DNA from: JANNAT01 sp031422555
GTDB taxonomy: Bacteria; Pseudomonadota; Alphaproteobacteria; Rhodobacterales; Rhodobacteraceae
Assembly: GCA_031422555.1 (NCBI GenBank)
Contig: JANPLZ010000056.1
Span: 10,556 to 74,555 of the forward strand
Direction of reading: 5' to 3'
DNA length: 64,000 bases
Made by a program: the position numbers and the translations under genes. Within the stretch, counting starts at the first letter, position 1. Every line of letters starts with the position of its first letter. The notes below the pieces were generated by a model, which saw only the letters and a program-made list of their open reading frames with translations, was not told the origin of the DNA and ran no database searches. Below, in pieces: positions 1 to 8,573 of the stretch.

Positions 1-378
1 GGCAAGATCATCAACATGGCGTCCCAGGCGGGGCGGCGTGGCGAAGGTCTTGTCGCAACTTATTGCGCCACCAAGGCCGCCGTCATCAGCCTGACCCAAT
101 CGGCGGGGCTGGATTTGATTGCGCATGGCATCAACGTCAATGCCATCGCGCCCGGCGTGGTGGACGGCGAGCATTGGGACGGTGTGGATGCGTTCTTTGC
201 AAAGTATGAAAACCTTGCCCCCGGCGAGAAAAAGCGCGCCGTCGGCGCCGCAGTGCCTTATGGCCGCATGGGCACCGCCGCCGATCTGACTGGCATGGCC
301 ATTTTCCTTGCCTCTGCCGAGGCTGATTACATCGTCGCCCAGACATACAATGTCGATGGCGGCAACTGGATGAGTTGA
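1..378 (+). CDS. smoS: Sorbitol (L-iditol) dehydrogenase, SDR family, 5' truncated
   Basis: Only the C-terminal half of a short-chain dehydrogenase is present; the reading frame is open from base 1 and the start lies outside the window. The visible part has the SDR active site: Ser in NMAS, then the Tyr-x3-Lys pair in YCATK about 17 residues later, and the usual C-terminal end DGGNWMS. SDRs of this type oxidise sorbitol or galactitol to the ketose with NAD. The stop codon is one base before the start of the mannitol dehydrogenase gene. That is the smoS-mtlK order known from the Rhodobacter sphaeroides polyol operon, where a polyol ABC transporter lies upstream. The SDR call is firm; the sorbitol specificity rests on the C-terminus and the neighbour. 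Confidence 0.85.
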   Translation, partial: GKIINMASQAGRRGEGLVATYCATKAAVISLTQSAGLDLIAHGINVNAIAPGVVDGEHWDGVDAFFAKYENLAPGEKKRAVGAAVPYGRMGTAADLTGMAIFLASAEADYIVAQTYNVDGGNWMS

Positions 379-379
379 C

Positions 380-1852
380 ATGACCCTGAACGCCACCACC
401 CCGGTTGATTTATCAGATGCGCTTGCCCTGCCTGCCTATGACCGCGCTGCGTTGCGTGCAGGCATCGTGCATATCGGGGTGGGCAATTTTCACCGCGCGC
501 ATCAGGCGGTGTATCTGGATGATCTGTTCGCGCTGGGCTTGGGGCATGAATGGGCGATCCTTGGGGCAGGGGTGCGGGCGGGCGATGCGCGGATGCGCGA
601 TGCTTTGGCAGCACAAGACAATTTGTCCACGGTGATCGAATTGGAACCGGGGCATCCATCAGCGCGGCGCATCGGGGCGATGATCGGGTTTGTGCCGGTG
701 CAGGCCGACAACGCCGCCCTGATCGCCGCCATGGCTGATCCCGCCATTCGTATTGTGTCGCTGACGGTGACCGAAGGCGGCTATTACATCAACGCAGCCA
801 CCGCGGCCTTTGATGCAGACCATCCCGATATCGTCGCCGACGGTGCCAACCCCACCCGGCCGGGCACGGCATTCGGGGCGATGATTGCGGCGCTGAAACT
901 GCGGCATGCGGCGGGCATCGCCGCCTTTACCGTGATGTCTTGCGACAACCTGCCCGGCAATGGCCATGTCACCCGCGCCGCAGTGTTGGGGTTGGCACGG
1001 CTGTCGGACCCGGGTTTCGCCGATTGGATTGCCGCCAACGTGGCCTTTCCCAATGGCATGGTTGACCGTATCACCCCCGCCACCGGCTCGCGAGAACGCG
1101 CCCTTGCCGCGCAGTTTGGCCTGTCCGATCCGGTGCCGGTGACCTGCGAGCCGTTCCGCCAATGGGTGCTGGAGGATCATTTTCCCGCAGGCCGTCCGGC
1201 GCTGGAAAAGGTCGGCGTGACCTTTACCGATGACGTTCATGGCTATGAGGCAATGAAAATCCGTATGCTGAACGGCGGCCATGCGATCATCGCTTATCCG
1301 TCTGCGCTGATGGATCTGACGTTGGTGCATCAGGCGATGGCCGATCCGTTGATCAAGGCATTTCTTGAAACGGTAGAGCAGAGCGAGATTATCCCCCATG
1401 TGGCTCCAGTGCCCGGTGCCAGCCCGCAAGACTATCTTGATCTGATCGTCGCGCGCTTTTCCAACCCCGAAATCGGGGATACCACGGCGCGGCTGTGTCT
1501 GGATGGATCTAACCGGCAACCAAAATTCATCATTCCATCCCTTCGCGACGCTTTGGCCAGCGGGGCTTCGGGCGACGGGTTGTTGCTGTTGTCGGCGTTC
1601 TGGTGCCGCTATTGCGCGGGGACGACTGACAGTGGCGTTGAAATTGCCGCCAATGATCCCGATTGGAACGCTTTGCAGGCCTGCGCCAAAGCCGCGCGGA
1701 GCGATCCGCGGAAATGGCTGGGCATGACGCATATTTACGGCGATCTGGGCCAGAACGGCGCCGTGGTCGCCCGCTTTGCCGCCCATCTGGAGGCGATCTG
1801 GGCCGATGGCACCAAAGCCGTGTTGCAACGGTTTTTGGGCCTGCCCGGCTAA
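380..1852 (+). CDS. mtlK: Mannitol 2-dehydrogenase (polyol-specific long-chain dehydrogenase)
   Basis: A 490-residue protein of the mannitol dehydrogenase family, which oxidises D-mannitol to D-fructose with NAD in the cytoplasm. The N-terminal nucleotide-binding region contains GVGNFHRAHQAVYLDDL (about residues 33-49). The central family signature KIRMLNGGHAIIAY (about residues 293-306) carries the catalytic Lys and conserved Asn and His. Length matches the family. The ATG follows the smoS stop after a single base, so the two genes are co-transcribed and probably translationally coupled. Together they feed sorbitol and mannitol into fructose metabolism. A fructuronate or arabinitol reductase is the main alternative within the family, but the smoS neighbour favours mannitol. 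Confidence 0.9.
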   Translation: MTLNATTPVDLSDALALPAYDRAALRAGIVHIGVGNFHRAHQAVYLDDLFALGLGHEWAILGAGVRAGDARMRDALAAQDNLSTVIELEPGHPSARRIGAMIGFVPVQADNAALIAAMADPAIRIVSLTVTEGGYYINAATAAFDADHPDIVADGANPTRPGTAFGAMIAALKLRHAAGIAAFTVMSCDNLPGNGHVTRAAVLGLARLSDPGFADWIAANVAFPNGMVDRITPATGSRERALAAQFGLSDPVPVTCEPFRQWVLEDHFPAGRPALEKVGVTFTDDVHGYEAMKIRMLNGGHAIIAYPSALMDLTLVHQAMADPLIKAFLETVEQSEIIPHVAPVPGASPQDYLDLIVARFSNPEIGDTTARLCLDGSNRQPKFIIPSLRDALASGASGDGLLLLSAFWCRYCAGTTDSGVEIAANDPDWNALQACAKAARSDPRKWLGMTHIYGDLGQNGAVVARFAAHLEAIWADGTKAVLQRFLGLPG

Positions 1853-2060
1853 GGCGCGCCTGCCGCGCCGTGTGGTTCAGCCAACGATCTGCCGTTTGCC
1901 GCCCCGGGGCATCCGGCGGCGGTTTTGGTGAAAAATTCAGCGCCACGCCGCCCCCATCCCTTGCGCCGCGGTCAATCCGGTGGCACTGACAGGCCCAGCA
2001 ATATCCCCGACATTCAGGGCAGACGACGGGCAGCCGTCGCGGCCTGCAGAAAGGACCAAC

Positions 2061-3065
2061 ATGACAGTCAGATTTGGGCTTTTGGGCGCTGGGCGCATTG
2101 GCCGTGTGCATGCCAAGGCAATTTCGGGCGATGCCAATGCCCGGCTTGTGGCCGTGGCCGACGCCTTTCCGGATGCGGCGCTGGCGATTGGCGCGCAATA
2201 CGGTTGCGATATCCGCAGCATTGACGCGATCCTGACCGCCACCGATATTGACGCGGTGGTGATCTGCACCCCCACCGACACCCACGCCGACCTGATCGAG
2301 GCTTTTGCGCGGGCGGGCAAGGCGATTTTCTGTGAAAAGCCGATTGATCTGTCGCTGGCACGGGTCAAATCCTGCCTGCAGGTGGTGCGTGACACCGGGG
2401 CGGTGTTGATGGTGGGCTTTAACCGCCGCTTTGATCCGCATTTCGTCGCGGTGCGCGCAGCCATTGATGCGGGCGCGATTGGCGCTGTGGAAATGGTCAC
2501 CATCACCTCGCGCGATCCGGGTGCGCCGCCGGTGGATTATATCGCACGCTCGGGCGGAATTTTCCGCGATATGACGGTGCATGATTTTGATATGGCGCGG
2601 TTTTTGCTGGGCGAAGAGATTGCCGAGGTTTCTGCCATGGCGGCGGTGCTGACCGATCCCGCAATCGGGCGGGCAGGGGATTTTGACAGCGTTCAGGTGA
2701 TGCTGAAAACCGCGACGGGCAAGCAGGCGATGATTTCAAACTCGCGTCGGGCGGCTTACGGCTATGATCAGCGCATCGAAGTGCATGGGTCTTTGGGGGC
2801 GGTCACGGCGGAAAACCAACGCCCGGTGATGATCGAAGTGGCCACCGCCGCCGGATACACCCGCCCGCCGCTGCATGATTTCTTCATGACCCGCTATACC
2901 GAAGCCTATGCTGCCGAAATCGCCGCCTTTATCGCGGCTTTGGGCGGGGCAGGGGCGGCGTCGCCGTCGGGTATTGATGGTATGGCGGCGCTGGCGTTGG
3001 CCGAAGCTGCGTTGAAATCGGTGGCCGAGGGCCGCATGGTAACCGTGGCCGAGGTGATGGCATAA
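2061..3065 (+). CDS. iolG: Inositol 2-dehydrogenase-like oxidoreductase (Gfo/Idh/MocA)
   Basis: A 334-residue NAD-dependent oxidoreductase. The N-terminal Rossmann fold starts with FGLLGAGRIGRVHAKAI, and the family Lys sits in CEKPIDLSL at about residues 94-102. Known homologues oxidise myo-inositol to scyllo-inosose. An in-frame ATG lies 81 bases upstream, but the one chosen starts directly at the Rossmann strand and is preceded by AAAGGA at a good distance. The gene lies about 200 bases after mtlK on the same strand, so it may belong to the polyol region. No other iol gene (iolB, C, D or E) is in the window, so physiological use on inositol is inferred from sequence type only; another sugar or polyol is possible. 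Confidence 0.75.
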   Translation: MTVRFGLLGAGRIGRVHAKAISGDANARLVAVADAFPDAALAIGAQYGCDIRSIDAILTATDIDAVVICTPTDTHADLIEAFARAGKAIFCEKPIDLSLARVKSCLQVVRDTGAVLMVGFNRRFDPHFVAVRAAIDAGAIGAVEMVTITSRDPGAPPVDYIARSGGIFRDMTVHDFDMARFLLGEEIAEVSAMAAVLTDPAIGRAGDFDSVQVMLKTATGKQAMISNSRRAAYGYDQRIEVHGSLGAVTAENQRPVMIEVATAAGYTRPPLHDFFMTRYTEAYAAEIAAFIAALGGAGAASPSGIDGMAALALAEAALKSVAEGRMVTVAEVMA

Positions 3066-3134
3066 CCTGCGGGCACCGGCGCGCCTGCCGATGGCGGCGT
3101 TGATTATGCCCGCGCTGCCCGTTAGCATTTGGCG

Positions 3135-3593
3135 ATGATCACGCAGAAAATGAAATACGCGCTGAAGGCGCTGTTGGTCCTCGCGGATGAGGCGGCAATG
3201 CCGCGGCCCCAGCCGTTGACCATCGAAGCCATCGCCAAACGCTCGGATGCGCCAAAACGGTTTCTGGAGCACATTCTGCTGGATTTGCGCAACGCTGGCA
3301 TCATCGCGTCAACGCGTGGGCGGATGGGGGGGTATGCTTTGGTGCAGGCCCCGTCCGAAGTGTCTATTTCGGAATTGCTGCGGCTGATTGATGGGCCAAT
3401 CGCACCGCTGCCCTGTTTGTCGCGCTCGGCCTATCAGCGCTGTGACGATTGCACCGATGAGAAAACCTGCCGCATCCGCAGGGTGTTTGCCGATGTTTTC
3501 TGGACTTATCTGGTGATCATCGACTCGCTGACGCTGGCGGATATGTTGCAATCAGGTGCCGCGGCCGATCAGGTGTTGGGCAAGGCGGGCTAG
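3135..3593 (+). CDS. Rrf2-family transcriptional regulator
   Basis: A 152-residue winged-helix regulator of the Rrf2 family. The N-terminal helix-turn-helix spans roughly residues 1-65, with TIEAIAKRSDAPKRFLEHIL and then the wing at RGRMGGY. A cysteine-rich loop at about residues 90-110 has four Cys residues (PCLSRS, RCDDC, KTC). This spacing resembles the Fe-S-binding cysteines of IscR/NsrR/RirA-type members, which sense iron, Fe-S status or NO. A TTG codon two triplets upstream could also serve as start; the ATG is preferred, though no clear Shine-Dalgarno is visible. No Fe-S assembly gene is adjacent, so the target is unknown. It could autoregulate or control the polyol genes. Confidence 0.8.
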   Translation: MITQKMKYALKALLVLADEAAMPRPQPLTIEAIAKRSDAPKRFLEHILLDLRNAGIIASTRGRMGGYALVQAPSEVSISELLRLIDGPIAPLPCLSRSAYQRCDDCTDEKTCRIRRVFADVFWTYLVIIDSLTLADMLQSGAAADQVLGKAG

Positions 3594-3611
3594 GCTGGCA
3601 GATCCCGGCAA

Positions 3612-3690
3612 TTTGACTAAAATTTGCTTCATCTGTTCAAAAATATCCCACGGGGTAGCGGCAATTGCCGCAAGGGGTGTGAAACCCCTG
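3612..3690 (+). repeat. Intergenic 3' repeat, copy A (TTCATCTG subtype) with two hairpins
   Basis: Between the convergent Rrf2 and flavoprotein genes. An AT-rich segment with TTCATCTGTTCAAAAATATCCC is followed by the perfect palindrome GCGGCAATTGCCGC (3658-3671) and a second hairpin with arms AGGGGT/ACCCCT (3673-3689). Copy B near 15.9 kb has the same order of parts. It probably acts as a bidirectional terminator or mRNA 3' end. Confidence 0.6.
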
Positions 3691-3724
3691 CTGTCTTGCA
3701 ACGCAACCCCCGCCGCAAGCCCGG

Positions 3725-5812
3725 TTATGGCAACAGCGACGGCAGCGTCATCAGCCCGGCAATCTCGCGCCGGAACGGCAACGCATCGCCTGCATCGGCG
3801 GCGTCAAGGTCTTCGGCGAACCGCCTGCCAGCATAGGTGGCCCAGGCAATCGGGCCGGGGGCTGCGGCATCGCCGATCAGGGCCACCGATTGCAGGCCCG
3901 CAGCGTTCCAATCGTTGCGCCGCGCCATAACGGCATGATAAAGCGTGTCATCAGGCATCCGCGATGTGACCATCACCACCGCATCACAGGCCAGTTGCGA
4001 TGTCTGCCCGGTCCATTTGCAGCCCAAGGTCACATGGTCTGCGCCCACGGCTTCGGAGGCTTTTGACAGATGCAGGCGCACCCCCAACCCCAGCAGCCTG
4101 CGCATGATGCTGGCCTGTTCCAGCGTGTTGACCGTCCATTCCGCCACTTTCACCGCCGGGGTGACAAACTCAACCATGCAGCCGCGCGCCACCAAAGCCT
4201 CGGCGATAACCGAGCCCATGTAGTAATGATCATCATCATAGATCACCACGCGGCCCTGCGTTGGCCCGCCGCCTGCCATCACGTCGTCAGGCGTGAACAG
4301 CGGCATCGCGGGATCGCTGGGGATCGGGGCCAGATGCAGCCGCGCCACCGCATCACGCCGCCAGTGCGATCCGGTGGCAATCGCCACGGCTTGCGCGCCC
4401 ATCGCCAGAACATCCTCGGCCGTCATCCGGCTGTCGCGGTAGATCTGCGCATTGGCCATCGGTGCCAGTTGACCCACCCGGTAATCGGCCACCCGGCCCC
4501 AGGCCTGCAGGCCCGGCAAGCGGCGTTCGCGCGCAACGCGCCCCCCCAACGTGCCGCCAGCCTCGGCCAGTGTCACGCTATAGCCGCGCTTGGCTGCCGC
4601 CAATGCCGCCTCAAGGCCCGCCGGCCCCGCGCCCACCACCAGCACCGTCTCTGTGCGGCCTTTGGCGCGCGCCCGTTCGGGGTGCCAGCCTTTGCGCCAT
4701 TCCTCCATAAAGGCGGTGTTCTGGGTGCAGCGCGAAATCGCCCCGGTCATATCGCCCGACACGCAGATGTTGCAGCCGATGCATTCGCGGATGTCGCCCT
4801 CGCGGCCTTCGGCGATCTTGTTGGGCAAATAGGGATCGGCAATCGACGGGCGGGCCGCCCCGATGAAATCCAAGAGCCCCGAGGTGATCTGGCGCACCAT
4901 CTCGTCCGGCCCGGTAAACCGCCCCACACCGACCACGGGTTTTGTGGTTAGCGTCTTGATGCCGCGCACCAGATCCTGCTGGGCCGCCTCGGGCACAAAG
5001 CGTGAGGTGCCCGAACATTGCTCCCACGTGCCATGCGCCAAATCCCAGATATCGGGCAGATCGGCGTGCATTTCGATGAAGTCGCGCACCTCGGCATTGG
5101 AAAATCCCTGCGCCCCCGCCTCGTGCAGCGACAGGCGCAGCGATATCGCCATCTCACCTTTGGTTTCATCCCGCGCATCCGCCACCACTTCGCGCAAAAA
5201 CCGGGCGCGGTTTTCCAACGGGCCACCGTATTCATCGCTGCGGTGATTGGTGGCGCGGCTCAGGAAATGTTGCAAAATCCCGAAGCCATGCGCGCCGTAT
5301 AGGCAGATGATATCAAACCCCGCGGCCTGCGCGCGCCGAAAAGCACTTCGAAACCAGCGGCGCAGATTGGCGATGTCGGCGCGGTCCATGGTGCGCGCCT
5401 GCACCGGATCGGATGTAAAGGTCAGGATCGGGCCACCAGACACCGCAAGCGGCACTTCGCGCGAGTAAAGATTGGGGCCATTGATGCCGGAATAGGCCAG
5501 TTGAATCCCCGCCAGCGCGCCATAACTTTTCATCGCTTCTGCCATACGGGCAAGGGCGGGGATATCGCGGTCATCCCACAGATGTTGTTCGATGAAGGGG
5601 GTGATTTCGCTGCTGGGATGAATCTCGGTTTGCTCGGTAAAGATCACCCCCCAACCGCCCTCGGCTTTGGTGCGGCGCATCTCGGCCACAGCGCTGGGGT
5701 CGCGGTAGCCGCCGCCGTTGCAATGCGGCACCTGGTAAAACCGGTTCTTGGCGGTTTTTGGCCCGATCTTCACCGGGTCGAACAAGATGTCATAGCGGGG
5801 GTCGCGCGCCAC
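3725..5812 (-). CDS. Trimethylamine dehydrogenase-like FMN/Fe-S oxidoreductase (amine demethylase candidate)
   Basis: A 695-residue protein with the domain order of trimethylamine, dimethylamine and histamine dehydrogenases. First comes an old-yellow-enzyme TIM barrel (to about residue 340). A 4Fe-4S motif follows (CIGCNICVSGDM, then a fourth Cys in SRCTQN). The C-terminal half has FAD/NAD Rossmann folds beginning TVLVVGAGPAGLEAALAAA. N-methylproline demethylases of proline-betaine catabolism belong to the same family, so N-demethylation of a methylated amine is the likely reaction. The GTG start follows the amidase stop by one base (TGA-C-GTG), so the two are coupled. It is the last gene of an importer operon. 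The substrate cannot be read from the sequence. Confidence 0.8.
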   Translation of the reverse strand: MARDPRYDILFDPVKIGPKTAKNRFYQVPHCNGGGYRDPSAVAEMRRTKAEGGWGVIFTEQTEIHPSSEITPFIEQHLWDDRDIPALARMAEAMKSYGALAGIQLAYSGINGPNLYSREVPLAVSGGPILTFTSDPVQARTMDRADIANLRRWFRSAFRRAQAAGFDIICLYGAHGFGILQHFLSRATNHRSDEYGGPLENRARFLREVVADARDETKGEMAISLRLSLHEAGAQGFSNAEVRDFIEMHADLPDIWDLAHGTWEQCSGTSRFVPEAAQQDLVRGIKTLTTKPVVGVGRFTGPDEMVRQITSGLLDFIGAARPSIADPYLPNKIAEGREGDIRECIGCNICVSGDMTGAISRCTQNTAFMEEWRKGWHPERARAKGRTETVLVVGAGPAGLEAALAAAKRGYSVTLAEAGGTLGGRVARERRLPGLQAWGRVADYRVGQLAPMANAQIYRDSRMTAEDVLAMGAQAVAIATGSHWRRDAVARLHLAPIPSDPAMPLFTPDDVMAGGGPTQGRVVIYDDDHYYMGSVIAEALVARGCMVEFVTPAVKVAEWTVNTLEQASIMRRLLGLGVRLHLSKASEAVGADHVTLGCKWTGQTSQLACDAVVMVTSRMPDDTLYHAVMARRNDWNAAGLQSVALIGDAAAPGPIAWATYAGRRFAEDLDAADAGDALPFRREIAGLMTLPSLLP

Positions 5813-5813
5813 G

Positions 5814-6569
5814 TCAGATCGCCCGGAAATCAGTGGCCTGGGTTGACACAAGGCCCGGATCAACCGCCGGGATATCGGCGATCAGCAAGGCCGGGTGGCG
5901 GCCGGCCTGCGCCAGCACCTCGCCGTGCGGGCCGGTGATCAGCGAATTGCCGGTATAGGTCAGATTGCCCTCGGTGCCGCAGTAGTTGGCATAGGCAATC
6001 ACCATGCCGTAATTGGCGGCCATCGCAGGCACGGTCACCGCCGCCACATGGGTAAAGGGCTGCATATTGGCGGTGGGCACAAGGATGATCCGCACCCCCA
6101 TCGCCGCCAGTGCCGCAATATGGGGGGCAAACTCAACGTCATAGCAGATCAGGATGGCGGCTTTGGTGCCCAGCAGATCAAAGGTGGTATAGGCGTTGCC
6201 GGGGCGGTAAAGGGCGGCTTCGCGCGCGCCATAAAGCTGGATCTTGTGGTAATGCGCAATCTGGGTGCCGCTTGCGTCAAAGGCCACGGCGGCGTTGTGA
6301 ACGGTGTTGCCCGCCCGCTCGGCATAGCCCAGCACCAGACCACAGCCTGCCGCGCGGCACAGGCCCGCCAGCCGGTTGTGCCATTCGCCCGCCTGACTTT
6401 GGGCAAGGTCGGCGATCTGGTCATGGTTATAGCCCGGCAAATAGGTCTCTGGGGCCACCAAAGTGGCTGCCCCGGCCGCCCCGGCCGCCATCAGGGCGCG
6501 GCCAAGATCGCCAAAGGCGCGTTCGGTATCGCCACCGGGCGACGGGGTTTGCAAAACGGCTATTTTCAT
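5814..6569 (-). CDS. Carbon-nitrogen hydrolase (nitrilase superfamily amidase)
   Basis: A 251-residue nitrilase-superfamily enzyme with the full catalytic triad: Glu in APETYLPGYN (about residue 41), Lys in YHKIQLYG (about 109) and Cys in LICYDVEFAP (about 143). Length suits omega-amidase, N-carbamoylputrescine amidase or stereoselective amidase branches. The start chosen is the ATG of MKIAVLQTPSP, because the preceding in-frame residues do not look like protein. It lies between the polyamine-type binding protein and the demethylase-like gene on the same strand. It may hydrolyse an amide or carbamoyl bond in the imported compound or in a breakdown product. The substrate is unknown. Confidence 0.82.
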   Translation of the reverse strand: MKIAVLQTPSPGGDTERAFGDLGRALMAAGAAGAATLVAPETYLPGYNHDQIADLAQSQAGEWHNRLAGLCRAAGCGLVLGYAERAGNTVHNAAVAFDASGTQIAHYHKIQLYGAREAALYRPGNAYTTFDLLGTKAAILICYDVEFAPHIAALAAMGVRIILVPTANMQPFTHVAAVTVPAMAANYGMVIAYANYCGTEGNLTYTGNSLITGPHGEVLAQAGRHPALLIADIPAVDPGLVSTQATDFRAI

Positions 6570-6689
6570 CGCGGGCACCGCGGCCGGTATGGGCGGGGAC
6601 ACAAACCCCGGACCATAAGGCCGCCACCGCAAGATGTTTGGCCAAGGGTTTGGCCGCGCTCAACGCTCATCAGATCACCTTGTGTGAAC

Positions 6690-6716
6690 GGCCCGCACCT
6701 TTATCCGGCGCGGGCC
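6690..6716 (-). terminator. Stem-loop after the binding-protein gene
   Basis: Arms GGCCCGC and GCGGGCC with a 13-base loop, just downstream of the binding-protein stop. There is no T-tract, so it is more likely an mRNA-stabilising or attenuating hairpin than a full terminator. Such hairpins are common after periplasmic binding-protein genes, where they raise that gene's expression above its neighbours'. Confidence 0.35.
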
Positions 6717-6727
6717 ATTGGGGGAAG

Positions 6728-7753
6728 TTACTTTTTCAAATTGACCCAGATCGCATCATACAGCTTTTGGGTTTCCTGATCGCACGCCATGGTAAAGCTG
6801 CCGACCGTTGCCGTGGCCGGCGGGTTGTTTTCCGGGCTGTTCTTGATCGCGTCATCAAGGAAAGGCTCTACCCCCGCAACACCCGACGTATAGGCCGCAT
6901 AGTTCGTCACTGCGGCGGCATTTTCCGGCACCAGCAAGAAGTTCATGAATTTCAACGCATTTTCACGGTTGGGGGCGTCTTTCAGCAAGACCACGTTGTC
7001 CATCCACATCACATGGCCTTCGGTGGGATAGACGTATTCAACATTTGCCCCCTCGGCGCGGGCCTTGGCGGAAAATCCGTTGAAAATCATACCCGCCGCC
7101 GCATCGCCCGATACCAGCACGTCTTTGGCCGTGTCAGACCCGAACGATGCCCAACTGGGCTTGGCGGCCAAAAGCATATCGTTCAACGCCTTCAGTTGGG
7201 CGCGGTCGGTCGTGCATTGCGGGATACCAAGATAAAGTGAGCCAAGCACCAGCACTTCGCCTTGGCTGTCCAGCACGTTTATCTTGCCCTTCAATTCCTC
7301 GGGCGGGTTGAAGATGATCGCCAGACTTGAAATATCGCCCTTGTAAACATCGCGGTTCACCGCAAAAGCGGTTGATCCCCACTGATAGGGAATCGAATGG
7401 GTGCGGCCTTTGTCAAAGGGCACGTCCAGCCACTGCGGGGCGATATTGCCAAGGTTTGACATCTCGGCAGGGGTAAAGCTGTCAAGCATCCCGTCTGCCA
7501 ACATGATGCTGACAGTGGAATCCGACGGAACCGCCACGTCGTATTGGCCCAGCTTGCCAGCCTTCAGGGCCGCCACAAGGGATTCGTTGCTGTCATAGGT
7601 ATCAATCGTCACTTCGATGCCGGTTTCGGCCTCAAACTTGTCAACAAGGGCTTGCGGGATGTATTCAAACCAGTGGTAGACAGACAGTTTGCCTTCGGCA
7701 TGGGCGGCTGTGGCCATGATGGCAAAGGCGGCGGTGGATAAAAGCAGGCGCAT
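6728..7753 (-). CDS. Polyamine-type ABC transporter periplasmic binding protein (PotD/PotF family)
   Basis: A 341-residue secreted binding protein. It has a Sec signal peptide (MRLLLSTAAFAIMATAAHA, cleaved after about residue 19), then the family start KLSVYHWFEYIPQALVDKF. Internal features typical of spermidine/putrescine binding proteins include YDVAVPSDS and IPYQWGSTAFAVN. It delivers the ligand to the two permeases encoded just upstream in the operon. Members of this family also bind other cationic amines and opine-like compounds. With a demethylase-like enzyme and an amidase downstream, the ligand may be a modified amine rather than putrescine. It is the fourth gene of the operon, 10 bases after the PotC-type permease. 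Confidence 0.88.
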   Translation of the reverse strand: MRLLLSTAAFAIMATAAHAEGKLSVYHWFEYIPQALVDKFEAETGIEVTIDTYDSNESLVAALKAGKLGQYDVAVPSDSTVSIMLADGMLDSFTPAEMSNLGNIAPQWLDVPFDKGRTHSIPYQWGSTAFAVNRDVYKGDISSLAIIFNPPEELKGKINVLDSQGEVLVLGSLYLGIPQCTTDRAQLKALNDMLLAAKPSWASFGSDTAKDVLVSGDAAAGMIFNGFSAKARAEGANVEYVYPTEGHVMWMDNVVLLKDAPNRENALKFMNFLLVPENAAAVTNYAAYTSGVAGVEPFLDDAIKNSPENNPPATATVGSFTMACDQETQKLYDAIWVNLKK

Positions 7754-7763
7754 TTGGCAACTC

Positions 7764-8573
7764 CTATTGTTGGTTCAAGGGCTGTGCCCCCCGTTTGTTG
7801 ATCAGATAAGACAGCGTAACAAAGACCACCGAAGCCACCAGCATCAGCGTGGATATCGCCATGATATTTGGCTTTATCCCGGTTTTGACCGCGCCGAAAA
7901 TGGCAGTGGGCAGGGTTTCCATCCCGGCCCCTTTGACGAAATTGGTGATGATGAAATCGTCAAGGCTGATGATAAACGCCAAAAGCGCACCCGAAATCAC
8001 CCCCGGAGCCAGCAGCGGCAACAAGATCAGCCGGAACGCCTGCGCCCGGGTGGCATAAAGATCCCGGGCGGCTTGCTCATAGGTGGCCTCAATGCCGTGC
8101 AGGCGGGCCGAAATGGGCAGATAGGCAAAGGGGATGCAAAAGGTGATATGGGCGATCAGGATGGTCAAATAGCCCGTGGTCAGCCCGATCACCGAGAAAA
8201 AGATCAGCGTCGCCACCGCCGTGACGATTTCCGGCACCAGCAGCGGCAGGTTGATCAGCGCGAACGTCGCCGATTTGCCGCGAAACTGCCCGCCCCGCAG
8301 CATGGCCACGGCGGCAGCCGTCGCAATGGCCGTGCTGACAATGGCAGCGATCAGGGCGATGGTGATCGAATTCCACGCAGCATTGCCAAAACGCTGGGCC
8401 TCGGGGCCGGTGAATACCTGGCCATACCAATGCAGCGAAAACCCGCCCCAGGTGGTGATCGAGGTCGAGGCGTTGAAGCTGTAAATCGTGATCACCACCA
8501 AAGGCGCGTAAAGGATAAACAAACAGCCCAGCGTCAGCGCATAAAACCCCGGATAATAGCGCACGCCCTTCAT
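7764..8573 (-). CDS. ABC transporter permease, PotC/PotI type
   Basis: A 269-residue inner-membrane permease with about six membrane segments. The first is YYPGFYALTLGCLFILYAPL, and the EAA-type coupling loop is EQAARDLYATRAQAFRLILL. Spermidine/putrescine permeases of this class pair with a PotB-type partner to form the channel. The ATG overlaps the stop of that partner gene by four bases (ATGA), which fixes the start and indicates translational coupling. The longer upstream in-frame extension lies inside the neighbour and is rejected. The substrate follows from the binding protein, an amine of unknown identity. Confidence 0.88.
   Translation of the reverse strand: MKGVRYYPGFYALTLGCLFILYAPLVVITIYSFNASTSITTWGGFSLHWYGQVFTGPEAQRFGNAAWNSITIALIAAIVSTAIATAAAVAMLRGGQFRGKSATFALINLPLLVPEIVTAVATLIFFSVIGLTTGYLTILIAHITFCIPFAYLPISARLHGIEATYEQAARDLYATRAQAFRLILLPLLAPGVISGALLAFIISLDDFIITNFVKGAGMETLPTAIFGAVKTGIKPNIMAISTLMLVASVVFVTLSYLINKRGAQPLNQQ

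Noticed and set aside
659..1828. 389-codon open frame on the minus strand
   Set aside because: Antisense to the mannitol dehydrogenase gene; His/Gly/Arg-rich composition without any recognisable domain, as expected of a GC-rich shadow frame.
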